64,000 bases of DNA from positions 248,001 through 312,000 of the forward strand of contig JBBPFI010000006.1 in NCBI GenBank assembly GCA_037974965.1. The letters are read 5' to 3'. This document shows positions 47,124-58,989 of the stretch, piece by piece. The position numbers and the translations under genes were made by a program. The number at the start of each line of letters is the position of its first letter. The stretch's first letter is position 1. Source of the DNA: Dacryopinax spathularia (lineage: Eukaryota; Basidiomycota; Dacrymycetes; Dacrymycetales; Dacrymycetaceae). The notes beneath the pieces were generated by a model. That model was not told the DNA's origin, did not search any database, and saw only the letters and a list, made by a program, of their open reading frames with translations.

Positions 47124-48916
47124 TCACCAAGGTACCGTCCGCATCGGCACCTGAATGCCCCACTGCTCATCTGAGAAACTAGTCGCGAGGTCGTGTATGG
47201 CCTCGCAGCTGCCTTCTTCAGCGCGGAGGCGCGTCCTGCCAGTGTGCAGCGACATCAGCCTTATGGTCGGAGCTTCAACTCGATAAGACCAGTACCTCCG
47301 CATAACCTCGTGCCTCTTAATTGCACGCAAGACTGAGAGCACTCTCATCCACGTAGGAGGGGGCTTCCCCTTACCAGGAAACTTGAGGAGCAACCCGGGC
47401 CACGCGTCAGTCAGCACCCGAGCGGCATAGTGGTGATTGTCCATCGTGAGTGTCATTGTTGCCAGTAGAAAGCGCTTCTCCGGGTCGTAGGGCATGGGAA
47501 ACAGCGTGTTATCGTAAATAGACATGTGACTCAGGTGAACGATCTCGAGAGCTTTCAAGTCCCAGGCGAGGCGCCCGACGCCCAGGATGGAGACATCCAA
47601 TTCACCGTGGAACTCGGCGTGCGTTTGACGGTACAGGTCACGACGACGACCCTTTTTCCAAAGTAGGCAGATATGTGTGAGCGCCCTCCATTGCCTGAAA
47701 AATTGATGCAGCCGTTCGTCAGAAACATGGAAGACCAGATCAAGCGCGTAGTGAATAGAGATGTCCGTCAGCACCGCACATGCGGACAACGCGGACAACT
47801 CTTCCAGTGAGATGCTGGGCCGTTCGGCCACAGGGATTTGGGCTAGGTCGTCATCGGCCTCAATCGTGAGACACAGGGTGTTTAATGTGGTAGAGAACGA
47901 GCCCAAGGCCTGAGACAGCGCGTAGAGATCTTCGCTTGGTTGGCAAATGGCCGAGCGGATGTCCAGGCGAGACAAAGGACTAGGAAGCATTCGCAGTACA
48001 GCGCCTAAACGCACGGCCGGGGCATGAACTTGCAACGAGCGCAAGTGCCGCCAGTACACCTTCCCGAAGGGATAGACGTCGGAATAGACGGTGTTGAGGT
48101 TAGTTGAGCTGCCGCCAAGCTCCAAAGTGCTCACGTTGCTTTTGTCACGCAACGCGTGGACGAGCGCCGGCTGCAAGAAGTCAATGTCGAGGGAGACACA
48201 CCTCAAGTCACGGAGGGCGGGAAGGTATCGGTGAAGGGCGGCCACCACCGTGGCAGGATAAAAGGGCATATATGCGCCGAAACCGACGCGATGGATGCTC
48301 AGCTTCACCAGATGCTCAGCGCTGAAGGGGAGACAGCGCATGAGTTGCTCTAGATTTTCTTTCCAGGGTTGCAGACCGATTTGGTGAGAAGAACGACAAG
48401 TTATGTGGATAGACTGGATCGTGGGGTGGAGGAAGTGTTGGATGGCAGGGATGGAGTCAGAGAACGACGTGACCAGGTGAATATCCACCAAGTTAGGGAA
48501 GATATGCACGCGTACGGCATTCATAGCCCGCTTCAGTCGAGGCGCATAATCTTGAATAAGGAACCGTTCGAGGTCGTCCGAGAGGTCGAGGCGCAAGTGA
48601 CGAACGCCCTGCGCATACATGACGAAACGGCTGTCGTCCTGCTGAGCCCCTCAGATCAACTGTATCGCGACTCCCAATCCCAGCCGGAGTAGCTCACCAA
48701 CAAGCGGCCGTCACTCAAACACTGGCGGAAAGCTATACCCAGGTAACACAGTCTGGTGGCATCAACATCGCGCCAGATCAAGGGCAATACGGCACAAGCG
48801 ATCGGACGTGAGCCCGCCAAGGCGAGACGATGCAAATCGCGGTGTGTGAGGTACTGCCCTAGTTCTTGGACGAGATCGAAGCTGGTTAACACAGCAGCAG
48901 CCGAAGGAGATATCAT
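47124..48916 (-). CDS. F-box-like protein with leucine-rich-repeat-like body
   Basis: Exons on the minus strand are 48916-48698 and 48638-47124 (577 residues); the 59-nt intron joins in phase 0. The N-terminus ELGQYLTHRDLHRLALAGSR followed by LPLIWRDVD has the pattern of Agaricomycete F-box domains, which bind Skp1 in SCF ubiquitin ligases. The body has spaced Leu patterns (LRDLRCVSLDIDFLQ, LRSLQVHAPAVRLGAVLRML, LSRLDI) suggestive of degenerate leucine-rich repeats for substrate binding. The C-terminal 150 residues are basic. Such genes are numerous and fast-evolving in this class, so a specific function cannot be given. Confidence 0.65.
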
Positions 48917-49349
48917 TGTAAGTGATGGTATGGAGCAGAGGATGAGGCTGCCCGCGCCGCACGACAGACACTCTTTATACAACAGGACGCGCACGTGCCC
49001 AGTCGTCTCTCTGCTCAGAGTCACGCTGTCGCCACGACGCGTCTACGCGACGGCTTTCATTGCATCTGCTTCTCTCCTTACTGGTACAGTATACTTCTCA
49101 GACCCATGAGCCATGACGGCCTCCACTGCCACGCAATTATATGTCTATGCTTCGAACGCCAAAGCAATGGTCAACATGTTCACTAGTCTGCAGGCCAGTG
49201 ATGAAGATCCGCGTCAGGTCGGCTGAGTGCGTCTTTCAGCCCGAGTGCCTTGTTCTCAAGTCACACAGTTGGTGAAAATCGAGGCTCAACCCGCCGGCTT
49301 GCTCTTGCTGTCCCAGCTTGGCGGCCTCATTTCCTGTCAGTAGAGGGCC
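48917..49349. other. Divergent promoter region
   Basis: This lies between the F-box-like gene (minus) and the next plus-strand gene. No distinct element identified. Confidence 0.35.
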
Positions 49350-50257
49350 ATGACCGTTCTGCCAAGATCTCACATGACCACAGTCACTGGCTACCTAGGA
49401 GCGGACGCGTTTGACGAGTACAGCTTCACGGCGCCGCCAGCAGCTCAACCGACCACTGATGACGAATCCTCTGGCCAACACGGGCCGTCGCTAGTCGTCA
49501 ACCTGCCCCGGTTAATCTCAGCACTCGTCGAAGAGCCCGATCGCAGCGGCACTCGCACTGAGAAAGGAGGAGAGGAACCCAATCACGTTCAGATTCTGTG
49601 GCGTGGCCCTGGTTGGCGCCTCGAAATCATGACGTGAGTTCGGAGCGTAGAGGCCTGGTAGAAGGGAGCTAACCGTGGCGCGCTTATCAGAGGACACCCC
49701 GAGAAGGACTCCTGGAGCGAGGCTGCACTGTCGACTTACGAAGAGTATCAGACGGTCGACTATGCCTGGGATCAGAAGGACATGTATGCGCCTCTTCTCT
49801 CGCATATGTGCATGATTGCTCACCGATAGCCCAAGTGTGTCCCACATGATTATGCCTCCCCGCATTCTGCTGGAAACACTGGACGAAATGGAAAAGCAGA
49901 CGGACTGGGTCGAGCTAACCTGCCGGCCAAGCGTGCACGGGGAGAAGGAGGGTACGATTCTCTCCCCGGTGACGTTGGTGATTAAGTCCTGCGGGCTTTG
50001 GGACCGGAGCAAGGTTACCTCATCACACCGTGGATGGGAAAGGCGCGCTAACAGGCTGATTTCAGTGGACCTATCCGGCGTTATCCGGGGGTCCCGTCAT
50101 GGAGATGGCCTACCTGACTGGCAAAGACCCCATCTCGTTCAAGTGGGACGCGAGGCTATCCACTCGGCGGCAGGCGCTGACTATCGCCACAGATACCGCC
50201 ATGCCTTCATTGTCAAGAGTTTGCCCGCGCTTAAGCGCGCATATAAAGTGTCACTGA
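49350..50257 (+). CDS. Unknown protein, four exons
   Basis: Exons 49350-49633, 49691-49783, 49830-50013 and 50066-50257 give 250 residues in one frame. I recognise no family. An N-terminal disordered part (about 1-45) is followed by a strand-rich region (VQILWRGPGWRLEIMTG, VELTCRPSV, ILSPVTLVIKSCGLWD) and a Ser/Arg-rich end. An alternative without the third splice keeps an open frame to 50,394, but the spliced product has better protein character. A second in-frame ATG eight codons downstream could also be the start. Confidence 0.55.
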
Positions 50258-50692
50258 GATTGCTGCGAAACGGGCTTCTCTCCCTGCAAATGATGTTGCT
50301 CATGAAGAAGACTAGCGGGGAGGTGGTCACGAACTTTGTCCAGATTTTGGTACGTTCTACAGCGACCCAGTGGATGGGCTGCCTCGCGAGCTGAAGATGA
50401 TTGTATATCAGCTACCGCCATTAGCAACCAGCTCCACCTGAGCCTCGCACCGACATGCTAAACTCGGACGCCCAGGACGCACCCCATTGACTGGTCGCCT
50501 GAGTCTTCTCTATTGTCCAGAGCCGTGCCCGCCTGCGTGGTGAAAAAGGTTGTAGGTTGTAACATGTAATGATATCGGTTAGAGAATAATGCAGGAACAC
50601 CAAGTTGAGTCAGTGGTTGACTAGTCGGTAACAATCGCTCAGTGCTCGGTTCCGAGGGCACCGCGCGGCATGAAGCGCCGCTCACTTGCATC
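50258..50692. other. Intergenic region
   Basis: No gene or element is supported. It separates two plus-strand genes. Confidence 0.35.
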
Positions 50693-53294
50693 ATGCCTCC
50701 GTGTGCGATAAGGCCGCTCGACAGCATGGACGAGGGTCAGCCCCACCGTCCTTTCACGACAACGTCGAGCGAGCCCATCCATAAGGTCTCATGGCCGTAT
50801 ATCGTCGACGCCACGGACTCAGACTCAGAATCCATCGACCCCGACAACGATAGTGCGCCGGAAGCTGTACGTGCGCGCTATCAGTGCCTCGTACTAGCCA
50901 CCGTCACCGAAAGCTTCGAGGCGCTGCTGCAGAGAGCTGGACCAGCGCCGGACGTCGCGACTGCGTCCCAAAGATCCGTGCTTGCCCACGCGGGTGCAGT
51001 GAGCGACATTTTGGTGCGTCAATAAGGAACTAGCCGATGAACGTATGCTCACGGGAGGACAGAACATCGCCCATCGATTCTTTCACGGCATCCGTCATCC
51101 TCCTGGGGGCTCACCGATTATGCGGGAGCACGTGAAGGACCTACTGCGCTATGTGCGTGCGTTTGACGAGCGTTTATCTCGGTCAAAATCGCATTCTAAG
51201 CCTATTGGCTTACCCCCCAGACTGGACATGTGGTACTTGCGGGAATCGGATCTGCCACCAGGGACGACCGACGTATGGCCCCCGGAAGCCCCATACGGTC
51301 ATTCTCTCCCCGGTTACGGCATTGACTCGAACGGGATCATCGCCTTCCATGGGCGGGACGATGTCGTGCACCACTGGGAGATGTCTTGGCATCAACAGGT
51401 TGGCTTGCGCCTCGTGCATATGTGGACCGCATTGCGTGGGCTACACCCCGCTGGACCTGCGAGAGGGGACTATGAGGAGCGGCTGCCGGCGAATGTCGTA
51501 GTTGAGGTGGAAGAACATCTCTCAGCTATAATTGAGCATTGGGTGAGTACGGTTCTATTCTATTCATCAGCGCTTGCTGATGTTACGAATCGCAGAACCG
51601 CTGCTTGGCAATGCACCAGATATTGCAACAGACGCTTTCAGGTCGGCTACTATTGATGCTCCTTCATGACTACCAGTATGTCCTGGAGTGGGCAGTATGC
51701 CAAGACGTGACATGTCGAGACCGCTTCCGCGGCCTACCGTTCCAGGTGGAAGAGGCAGCGCACAGCCGATGGCCGCATCGCTGGCTATGTCACTCAGCGC
51801 CCATTAAGACACGGGGGTTGACCTGTACCCTTTATCCCGATGCGCAATGGCGTACCCTGATCATCCAATACTTCCAAGAGGCGGACGAAGGCGAGCGACT
51901 GCAAGCGTTAATGGCCAATCTGCCTAACATTACCTACACCAATCTACATGCAGCTCGGTGGTACATGGAGCTTGCGGCCGAGGTCTGGGTGAGCGCGCAT
52001 GATATTCCATTATTGGCGTACCGAATTTGACCGCGTAGGTGCAGATGTCGTTCCTTTGGCCGAGTATGGTCGCGAGATGCGACATCGCCGTTCCCTACGC
52101 GCGCCTCTTGCAGGACTTCATCGCTGACTGCCAAGAATGGAGTCAATACTACCTGATGCCTTTCCCCATACCATTTTCGTACCTCCCGGAATCCATGCGC
52201 CCCGACCCTCGCGATGTGCCTTATGGGGATATTGGTCCGTTGTTGCACCGCAGAGCCCCGGCCCACTGTCGCGCCAATGAGTGGTTGCCGGCGTTTCAGC
52301 AAGGTCCTCTCATTCCGTTGGACATCGGTGAACCTCCCGCCATGCGACAGTGGCTCGAGTATCATTGGTCCGTCCTTGTATGTGAGACCTGTCTGCCCCC
52401 CTGAAACCGTCATTGATTGACAGCCCGCAGGGAACCCTCTTCGCTCTGTATGATTTCGTTCGCGAGAGCGACTTGCCTCTGCCTCTTCTCCCTGAAATGC
52501 GATTGGTATTGCATATCGCACTTCGAGCTGCACGACAGTGGGGATGGCCGATGGCGAACGATATCTCGAGGATTCCGTTCTATACGCGCCACAGAGTCGT
52601 GATGGACACGGATCGCCGGGACGAAGTTTTCCGCTCGCCATCTTCACCTGGCCCTCCCAAACCCTACGCCACGCTAGCACAAGTCTTTGGGTGCGAAGGC
52701 CTGGTTCCTGGGGCGGATATTGCAGGGAACGGACTGCCCGCGTCGGTTCCGTCGCGGAGTCTGCCTAAACGAACTCCCGCACCTCCGCCTCCAAGCCCAG
52801 TCAGCATAGCGACGCGCGTTGTCCACTCGGTTCAGAGAACAGCCCAATTATTGGAGCAGGCAGAATGCCTGGGAATGGATGAGCGAGCGCACGTAGCTGC
52901 GAGCCTGCATATACCCTCAGATGCAACCTCCTCATCCTACCAGCTGCCGATGTCGGGGTCACCCTCAAAACCCGTGCAGCCTTCCACGGTAGACCAGCTT
53001 GGACCCATTGCACTAATGCATCGGGTGGCTGGTCGGTATCCCTTCCTGGACACGGATTTCGAGCTGCCGTACAAGACGTATGGGTGGAGGGCGCCGTTAT
53101 TCGTGCTGCCCAAGTGGGACGGCGGGACGGAAACAGGGCGATGGCTCACGCCGCCGCCGCTTTTCGACATAGACCACCCTCCCGCAGTGTCGACTATTCG
53201 TCGCCAGGGTATCGTTCGCATACGAAGTGGGCATCACGAGCAGGATGATGTGGTCGTGGTGAGCTGGACCGATCTTACCGGACCGGACGCTTAA
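50693..53294 (+). CDS. Unknown large protein, five exons
   Basis: Exons 50693-50993, 51034-51542, 51596-51988, 52039-52377 and 52431-53294 give 801 residues. The first junction is the weakest (a 40-nt intron with a poor donor); the others are clear. I recognise no family. The chain is rich in Trp, His, Tyr and Pro: for example WHQQVGLRLVHMWTALRG, LLMLLHDYQYVLEWAVCQDV and LRAARQWGWPMAND. Residues 1-90 are acidic and disordered; a Pro/Ser linker lies at about residue 605-625. The middle looks mostly helical, the last 70 residues strand-like. The long intact frame indicates selection. No membrane segment or signal peptide is seen. Confidence 0.6.
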
Positions 53295-53989
53295 ATTTAC
53301 TGTACTGTGCATAGATCGCGCACGGCCCGAACAAGTGCCAGCGTTGCCAGAACAGACAACCAGCTGAACAGGTACAAGAGCATGAATTCTGTTGGGCTCT
53401 CGAAGGTAGCGCTTGCACTATTTGTCAGGACGGTCATCACAAGTGTTGGCAAGCAAACGGCACATACATGTCTGGTGAGATTCCAAGATCTGGTCTGTCA
53501 AAGGGCACTGGTTATTGACCAAGGTGCAGTACCACCCCATGTACTGCATTGTGTGTCTGAGAGGAGGCTATGGCACCTGCGTGTGACCCGGAAGAAGGAA
53601 ATTTGGGACCGTATCATGGGCCAGGCAGGCGCATGCCCGGAGGAAGGTTCTCAACGCAAAGGATGTGTTCAGGGAGGGTCCTGAATATCATTCGCCCTCT
53701 TTGTTTGGACGAGCGATCCAGTATCACTGTAATAATGGATGCACCGAGCATCGTGTGACCCATCCCGGGCGGTGTGTTCTTTCATGCCTGGTTGTCGAAC
53801 CGTGTTCCGACAACACTCGAGGATAAATGCGGTGAGACAACGTCCGATCATGCTATTGCAGGTCACAGTATCTAGTGACGTTCATCTGGGTACCATGCGT
53901 GCGCGGACTACGTCGACAAGTTCTGCTATGGCATACTCGTATCGTGTTACATGGTGTGGATACCTGGGATTGGGAAAGAGACTGGCAGG
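53295..53989. other. Region between the orphan block and the tandem array
   Basis: An open frame (53,307-53,684, 125 codons) lacks any motif and is not supported. The 3' part grades into the tandem array. Confidence 0.4.
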
Positions 53990-56622
53990 GGAGGGAGGGA
54001 TACTGGTACGCCCCGCTTCGGTCCTGCTACACCGAGCTCGCGTCCCGCTACAATCCTTGTACAGGCGCGCTCCCTCCTGCTACGACAGATTACCTGTGGG
54101 CGCCTGCTACCGTCTGTGCACGTCCTGCTACGCGCCGTCTCACCCTGCTACACCGAGCTCGCCCCCTGGTACCATCCCTGCACAAGTGGATACGGCCGTC
54201 CGCGTCCTCCTAAGCACCGTTCACAAGTCCGGGAGGGTGGCAAGGGATGAGGGAGGAAGGGATCCTGGTACGCCCCGCTTCGGTCCTCCTACACCGAGCT
54301 CGCGTCCCGCTACAACCCTTGTACAGGCGCGCTCCCTCCTGCTACGACAGATTACCTGTGGGCGCCTGCTACCGTCTGTGCACATCCTGCTACGCGCCGT
54401 CTCACCCTGCTACACCGAGCTCGCCCCCTGGTACCACCCTGCTACACCGAGCTCGCCCCCTGGTACCACCCTGCTACACCGAGCTCGCCCCCTGGTACCA
54501 CCCTGCTACACCGAGCTCGCCCCCTGGTACCACCCTGCTACACCGAGCTCGCCCCCTGGTACCATCCCTGCACAAGTGGATACGGCCGTCCGCATCCTCC
54601 TAAGCACCGTTTACAAGTCCGGGAGGGTGGCAAGGGATGAGGGAGGAAGGGATCCTGGTACGCCCCGCTTCGGTCCTGCTACACCGAGCTCGCGTCCCGC
54701 TACAATCCTTGTACAGGCGCGCTAGGGAGGAAGGGATCCTGGTACGCCCCGCTTCGGTCCTGCTACACCGAGCTCGCGTCCCGCTACAATCCTTGTACAG
54801 GCACGCTCCCTCCTGCTACGACAGATTACCTGTGGGCGCCTGCTACCGTCTGTGCACGTCCTGCTACGCGCCGTTCCACCCTGCTGCACCGAGCTCGCCC
54901 CCTGGTACCATCCCTGCACAAATGGATACGGCCGTCCGCGTCCTCCTAAGCGCCGTTCACAAGTCCGGGAGGGTGGCAAGGGATGAGGGAGGAAGGGATC
55001 CTGGTACGCCCCGCTTCGGTCCTGCTACACTGAGCTCGCGTCCCGCTACAATCCTTGTACAGGCGCGCTAGGGAGGAAGGGATACTGGTACGCCCCGCTT
55101 CGGTCCTGCTACACCGAGCTCGCGTCCCGCTACAATCCCTGTACAGGCGCTCTCCCTCCTGCTACGACAGATTACCTGTGGGCGCCTGCTACCGTCTGTG
55201 CACGTCCTGCTACGCGCCGTTCCACCCTGCTACACCGAGCTCGCCCCCTGGTACCATCCCTGCACAAATGGATACGGCCGTCCGCGTCCTCCTAAGCGCC
55301 GTTCACAAGTCCGGGAGGGTGGCAAGGGATGAGGGAGGAAGGGATCCTGGTACGCCCCGCTTCGGTCCTGCTACACCGAGCTCGCGTCCCGCTACAATCC
55401 TTGTACAGGCGCGCTCCCTCCTGCTACGACAGATTACCTGTGGGCGCCTGCTACCGTCTGTGCACGTCCTGCTACGCGCCGTCTCACCCTGCTACACCGA
55501 GCTCGCCCCCTGGTACCATCCCTGCACAAGTGGATACGGCCGTCCGCGTCCTCCTAAGCACCGTTCACAAGTCCGGGAGGGTGGCAAGGGATGAGGGAGG
55601 AAGGGATCTTGGTACGCCCTGCTTCGGTCCTGCTACACCGAGCTCGCGTCCCGCTACAATCCTTGTACAGGCGCGCTCCCTCCTGCTACGACAGATTACC
55701 TGTGGGCGCCTGCTACCGTCTGTGCACGTCCTGCTGCGCGCCGTCTCACCAGCTACACCGAGCTCGCCCCCTGGTACCATCCCTGCACAAGTGGATACGG
55801 CCGTCCGCGTCCTCCTAAGCACCGTTCACAAGTCCGGGAGGGTGGCAAGGGATGAGGGAGGAAGGGATCTTGGTACGCCCCGCTTCGGTCCTGCTACACC
55901 GAGCTCGCGTCCCGCTACAATCCTTGTACAGGCGCGCTCCCTCCTGCTACGACAGATTACCTGTGGGCGCCTGCTACCGTCTGTGCACATCCTGCTACGC
56001 GCCGTCTCACCCTGCTACACCGAGCTCGCCCCCTGGTACCATCCCTGCACAAATGGATACGGCCGTCCGCGTCCTCCTAAGCGCCGTTCACAAGTCCGGG
56101 AGGGTGGCAAGGGATGAGGGAGGAAGGGATCTTGGTACGCCCCGCTTCGGTCCTGCTACACCGAGCTCGCGTCCCGCTACAATCCTTGTACAGGCGCGCT
56201 CCCTCCTGCTACGACAGATTACCTGTGGGCGCCTGCTACCGTCTGTGCACATCCTGCTACGCGCCGTCTCACCCTGCTACACCGAGCTCGCCCCCTGGTA
56301 CCATCCCTGCACAAATGGATACGGCCGTCCGCGTCCTCGTAAGCGCCGTTCACAAGCCCGGGAGGGTGGCAAGGGATGAGGGAGGAAGGGATCCTGGTAC
56401 GCCCCGCTTCGGTCCTGCTACACCGAGCTCGCGTCCCGCTACAATCCTTGTACAGGCGCGCTCCCTCCTGCTACGACAGATTACCTGTGGGCGCCTGCTA
56501 CCGTCTGTGCACGTCCTGCTACGCGCCGTTCCACCCTGGGATCCTGGTACGCCCCGCTTCGGTCCTGCTACACCGAGCTCGCCCCATGCTACAATCCTCG
56601 TACAGACGCCCAAGCTCTTCTT
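53990..56622 (+). repeat. Tandem array, unit about 262 bp, with partial units
   Basis: Using the landmark ctggtacgccccgcttcgg (or its ttggtacg variant), units begin near 54,003, 54,264, 54,655, 54,739, 55,001, 55,085, 55,347, 55,609, 55,870, 56,132, 56,394 and 56,544. Most intervals are 261-262 bp. Two are 84-bp partial units (54,655 and 55,001), one is about 150 bp, and one is lengthened by an internal 32-bp repeat. Copies differ at only a few positions, so the array is young or homogenised. Each unit is itself made of degenerate pieces starting with CTGCTAC or CCGCTAC. The unit length is not a multiple of three, so the long open frames crossing it shift frame from copy to copy. Confidence 0.92.
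54411..54566 (+). repeat. Five-fold 32-bp internal repeat within one 262-bp unit
   Basis: The piece ctgctacaccgagctcgccc plus cctggtacca and cc repeats about five times in direct succession in a single unit. Other units have it once. It explains why that unit is about 128 bp longer. Confidence 0.88.
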
Positions 56623-57849
56623 ATGACAGCTTTGGCTCCGGGAAGTTCGCCTGCCGCCGTGCGTCCATGTTCTTCCCAACAGCAGAGTTGGTTCAGCTCA
56701 ACTCATACTCACAGAAGTGCGGAGAAGGAGACTTCCCTTTTGCCTTCTAACGGATCAATTGGGAATCTCAGCGGCATATCCGGCAGTGGCTTGCACCGAA
56801 GGAAGGCTTGAGAGCCTTCAGCCCACCGCACATATCCTTCCACCTAAAAAGTTGGCTGATTGAGGTTTCTTCTTGTATACGCTTTTGGACACTAGATATG
56901 ATCGAAGTTGTGTTCTCACAGTATTCCCGGGGTAATGGTAGACTATATTTGTACAGCATGCAGCAAGTGTACTAGCTCAGTCCATTTGGATGTGATTCCT
57001 TATACCAGCAGGTACTTCAGACCGTGGCCTGCTTTGTATGAGGCATGTTCAGTCAGCATGCCTTTTACGCTCCCATTGAAGGTAGAAGGATTCCACATGA
57101 TTATGGTTGGTGTGCCTCGGGAATCTCTTTCACTTGTAACAAGTAAAAAGCTTTGTCTGTACAATGTTCATTGATAGTGTAGCATGCACCTCATAAGCAA
57201 TATAATGCAAGCTTACTCCAGTCAGGATGTGCACTAACAGCCATCCCATTTCTCTATCGGTCCTGGCAGCAGCTGGTATACCAGCTAACAGACTGTCCTC
57301 CCAGTTTATTCAAGTGGTCTGGCCACTAAGTTGGTCAGAGTAGCAGATGCTCAAAGGCATCCATATAAGGTTGATACATGAGAAATATTATGTGCTACCC
57401 ACTCTTCTTTCAACATGGTATTCTCTTGCTATCCCAGACTCCAAATGACAGTCTGTTACAAAGAGTAATTGCGGTTTGGACATGTCAGGGGACGTACCTT
57501 TTTCAACCCTGGAGCCTAGCCCCATACTTGCTTCCATGCCTTCCCCAGCACCCGGTCATCAGTTTCCCTGGTTATCTCCACTGATCTATTGGGATTAGCA
57601 CTATCCCCGGTGCCGCTCAGGAACCAAGAAGCATTGTCGGCCAAGAAGCATGGTCGGCACAATGACGCGCCGCACATACTGTTTCAACCCCTGATGCTGC
57701 CCATGCCCTTGTGGCTGCTCCTGCCATTGTGGCCACTGATCCCCCCACCATCACCGCCGATGCCAAGGTCCTGGGCCACTGGGAACTGGCAACCACGGGT
57801 GCATTCCATGGGCCGCCGGTACCTTCCGGAATACTGGAGCGCAGCCTTG
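56623..57849. other. AT-richer stretch after the tandem array
   Basis: Base composition changes visibly here compared with the GC-rich flanks. No host gene is supported. It is probably old mobile-element sequence, but I cannot name a family. Confidence 0.35.
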
Positions 57850-58200
57850 TAGTAAGTGACACTTACTCATCGAGCGCAGCCTTGGTCCTAGTATATGCCG
57901 GCACCTTCCACCATAGGGTGTAGCCACACCTCTGGATTATGCTGGAAGGTTCTCTAGGCAGGTGCTGCCACAGTTACTGTAGGGTATAAATAGACGGCCT
58001 GTAAGGCCTAAGGCTCCTCAGACGCGGTCTCTGAGGATTTCCACCACTGTAATTCCTAGGCACTTGATCTCACTATCCACTCTACTCTTATCCTCTACAC
58101 CCTCTACTCTACTCCAATCGCTATCTTGTCTCTCTGTCACCCGCAGTAGCCTTGTTATTGTGGTGTGCCCTCACAGGACAGAAGTTAAGGAGTTATTGAG
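57850..58200 (+). mobile_element. Possible solo LTR or LTR fragment
   Basis: A promoter-like core gggtataaatag at about 57,983 is followed by a pyrimidine-rich leader with many ctctac and cactcta motifs, the usual make-up of a fungal LTR. I could not find a paired copy or target-site duplication, so ends are approximate and the call is tentative. Confidence 0.3.
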
Positions 58201-58989
58201 GTTTGGACAGAAGTTACAACACTTCACATAATCCTGCACCAAGAGCTGCTGTTTTCCTACTGCCACTATGTGTTGTGTCAGAACATGAATTTACCCAGTA
58301 CTGGAAGAAATTCCAGGATCTAGTGGGAGCTGTGATCATCTACTAGAACCTACCAGGTTCTGCTAGTGACTGCCACAATGTATAGCTGATGTCTGAGGAT
58401 ATCCCAAGAACAACCTGGATCCATTTACTGAGCTGCTTATCGGAATTTCGGCCATTATCGCAACTTCCACATAGGACCGGATGCATGGGCAGGACTGCTG
58501 GACTGGATCCGCGATCTGAAACCTGCGTTTCGGATACAAAAAGGGTGGCAGACGAGTCCAAACTCATTAATTAGACTTGTATATAAGCAGAGATGTGTAG
58601 CAGACTTTCGTTATCGATTCCGTTTTGCCCCTTACTTGCTCCATTTACCACTACGACTTGACTCCGTGCCAGATCACTCTTTTTGACTCCGAAATACGTA
58701 CGGGACACCACCAAAAAGCCATATCGACGCTATCCCTTGATGCTTTGGGTCTAACCTAACAGTATCTATTCATTTGGAGGTCGATTTGGGATATCTTTGA
58801 CTTGGCCTTTGATGTCCACTCACCGATAAAACGATACGAACGCCGCCAACCTGTCCACTCGCAGTGGAAAGCCGTACTCGACGGTCCCCTCTCTCCCACC
58901 AATTCACGCTACAACTTCACACCATACCGTACGATCCCGCTCTGCTCCGGTCTCGTCCCGGATTATCGAAAAACTTTCTATCCAACACC
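58201..58989. other. Stretch before the Ty3-type element
   Basis: It contains a second promoter-like signal (gtatataagc, about 58,578) that may belong to the leader or LTR of the element that follows. No gene seen. Confidence 0.35.

Noticed and set aside
39799-53294. The orphan block as a giant virus-like or Polinton-type insertion
   Set aside because: No capsid, packaging ATPase, polymerase B or integrase signature was seen, and the genes have ordinary fungal introns.
53739-56750. Long open frames (up to 328 codons) through the tandem array, giving a repetitive Arg/Pro/Leu protein
   Set aside because: The unit is 262 bp, not a multiple of three, so each copy changes frame; frames are open on both strands and no start, splice or domain supports coding.
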